Shown here piece by piece: positions 5,421 through 5,823 of a stretch of 5,823 nt of DNA. Position numbers and translations under genes: made by a program. The stretch's first letter is position 1. Every line of letters starts with the position of its first letter. Under the pieces are notes generated by a model. That model worked only from the letters and a program-made list of their open reading frames with translations. It ran no database searches and was not told the DNA's origin. This DNA comes from a bacterium (lineage in GTDB: Bacteria > Patescibacteriota > Minisyncoccia > Phycocordibacterales > UBA6065). The DNA is taken from the NCBI GenBank assembly GCA_030648825.1, contig JAUSGU010000073.1:1-5823 (forward strand), given 5' to 3'.

Positions 5421-5449
5421 TTGCTTTTTTTGCGCTTTTCGGATATATT
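5421..5449 (+). promoter_or_regulatory. Promoter of the bL31 gene
   Basis: TTGCTT at 5421-5426 and TATATT at 5444-5449 are separated by the ideal 17 bases. The -10 ends 9 bases before the ATG at 5459, so the leader would be only a few bases. A second AT-rich box, TATAAA at 5449-5454, is too close to the start to be likely. The promoter lies just outside palindrome E4. Confidence 0.65.
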
Positions 5450-5458
5450 ATAAATCTC

Positions 5459-5737
5459 ATGAAAAAAGAAATTCATCCGAAAAACTATAGACCAGTCATA
5501 TTTCTGGATAATTCCAGCAAAGCTCGCTTTTTGATTAATTCCGTTGTTACAACCAAAGAAAACGGCAAATGGACTGATGGCAAGGAATATCCTCTCTATC
5601 ATATTGAAATCTCCTCAGCTTCTCATCCTTTCTATACCGGTAGTGAAACTATCATTGACACAGCAGGCCGTGTAGAGAAATTCAAAGCCCGCGCCGCCAC
5701 CACAAAGGCAAAAAAAGCAAAGATTTCGAAGGTATAA
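5459..5737 (+). CDS. rpmE: Large-subunit ribosomal protein bL31, zinc-free form
   Basis: The 92-residue product matches bL31, which sits at the central protuberance and helps form an intersubunit bridge. Signatures are MKKEIHPKNYRPVIFLD at 1-17, DGKEYPLYHIEISSASHPFYTG at 40-61 and the DTAGRVEKF motif at 67-75. The cysteines that bind zinc in the C+ form are absent, and the spacing resembles type B bL31 (rpmE2). The C-terminal 16 residues are Lys/Ala-rich, extending the family core with a basic tail likely to touch rRNA. The start at 5459 follows a well-spaced promoter by 9 bases and needs no Shine-Dalgarno. The next gene starts 18 bases after its stop and is probably in the same operon; rpmE next to prfA is a frequent bacterial arrangement. 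Confidence 0.92.
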   Translation: MKKEIHPKNYRPVIFLDNSSKARFLINSVVTTKENGKWTDGKEYPLYHIEISSASHPFYTGSETIIDTAGRVEKFKARAATTKAKKAKISKV

Positions 5738-5755
5738 CTTCTATTCTTTTGCACG

Positions 5756-5823
5756 ATGGATCTGGCAAAATATAAAAAAAATCATAAGACCGCATATCTG
5801 GCGGAAATATATGAAAAACTCGA
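5756..5823 (+). CDS. prfA: Probable peptide chain release factor 1, N-terminus only
   Basis: Only 22 complete codons are visible before the window edge, beginning MDLAKYKKNHKTAYLAEIYE. The segment resembles the shortened N-termini I associate with RF1 of Candidate Phyla Radiation bacteria, where a Lys-rich start leads into an alanine/leucine helix corresponding to the start of the PCRF domain. Position just after rpmE supports this because rpmE-prfA is a common gene order. The diagnostic parts of RF1 (the PxT codon-recognition motif and the catalytic GGQ) lie outside the window, so the call rests on a short match plus synteny. There is no Shine-Dalgarno before the ATG. An 18-base gap from rpmE suggests co-transcription, though TATAAC at 5733-5738 could be a weak separate -10. 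Confidence 0.5.
   Translation, partial: MDLAKYKKNHKTAYLAEIYEKL

Noticed and set aside
5296..5490. Open frame running through palindrome E4 and into bL31
   Set aside because: Its sequence is mostly the palindrome and the bL31 promoter, out of frame with the clear ribosomal protein.

Overview
The window carries seven plus-strand genes (six complete, one cut by the right edge) separated by four unusually elaborate intergenic palindromes. No RNA genes, CRISPR arrays or insertion-sequence transposases were seen. The AT-rich compact genes, the general lack of Shine-Dalgarno sequences, -10 boxes only 6-11 bases from start codons, a small C-terminally anchored membrane protein and the style of the proteins suggest a Candidate Phyla Radiation bacterium (Patescibacteria, Parcubacteria-like). 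That placement is an inference; the window has no marker that settles it.

Layout: 1-170 holds a large palindrome (element E1, 21-149) and a promoter. 171-2705 is a two-gene operon: a class II fructose-bisphosphate aldolase followed with no gap (TAA then ATG) by an FAD-linked glycolate/D-lactate dehydrogenase-type oxidoreductase. 2735-2911 encodes a 58-residue membrane-anchored protein of unknown function. 2916-3057 is palindrome E2. 3096-3791 encodes ribosomal protein bL25 (Ctc type). 3794-3891 is palindrome E3. 3905-5275 encodes a secreted coiled-coil protein with a lytic transglycosylase domain, probably a division-linked cell-wall hydrolase. 5280-5402 is palindrome E4. 5459-5737 encodes ribosomal protein bL31, and 5756 to the edge is the start of what is probably release factor 1 (prfA). 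The genes are ordinary housekeeping functions: sugar metabolism, wall turnover and translation.

The part worth a second look is the palindromes. E1 and E4 share a 56-bp core in opposite orientations (49/56 identical, no gaps). It folds into two hairpins joined by a conserved CGAGCTTAGG linker, and six of the seven differences are compensatory base-pair changes. Each core is enclosed by long inverted-repeat arms of unrelated, locus-specific sequence. Across all four elements the arms are interrupted by the same symmetric two-base mismatch, GA opposite GA when read in the element's own orientation (seven sites). Elements E2-E4 start within about 5 bases of the upstream stop codon, and all four end next to the next promoter. 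They read in both orientations although every gene is on the plus strand. This looks like a family of structured repeats with a conserved core and variable paired arms. Terminator, mobile-palindrome and DNA-structure roles are all possible, and none is proven here.
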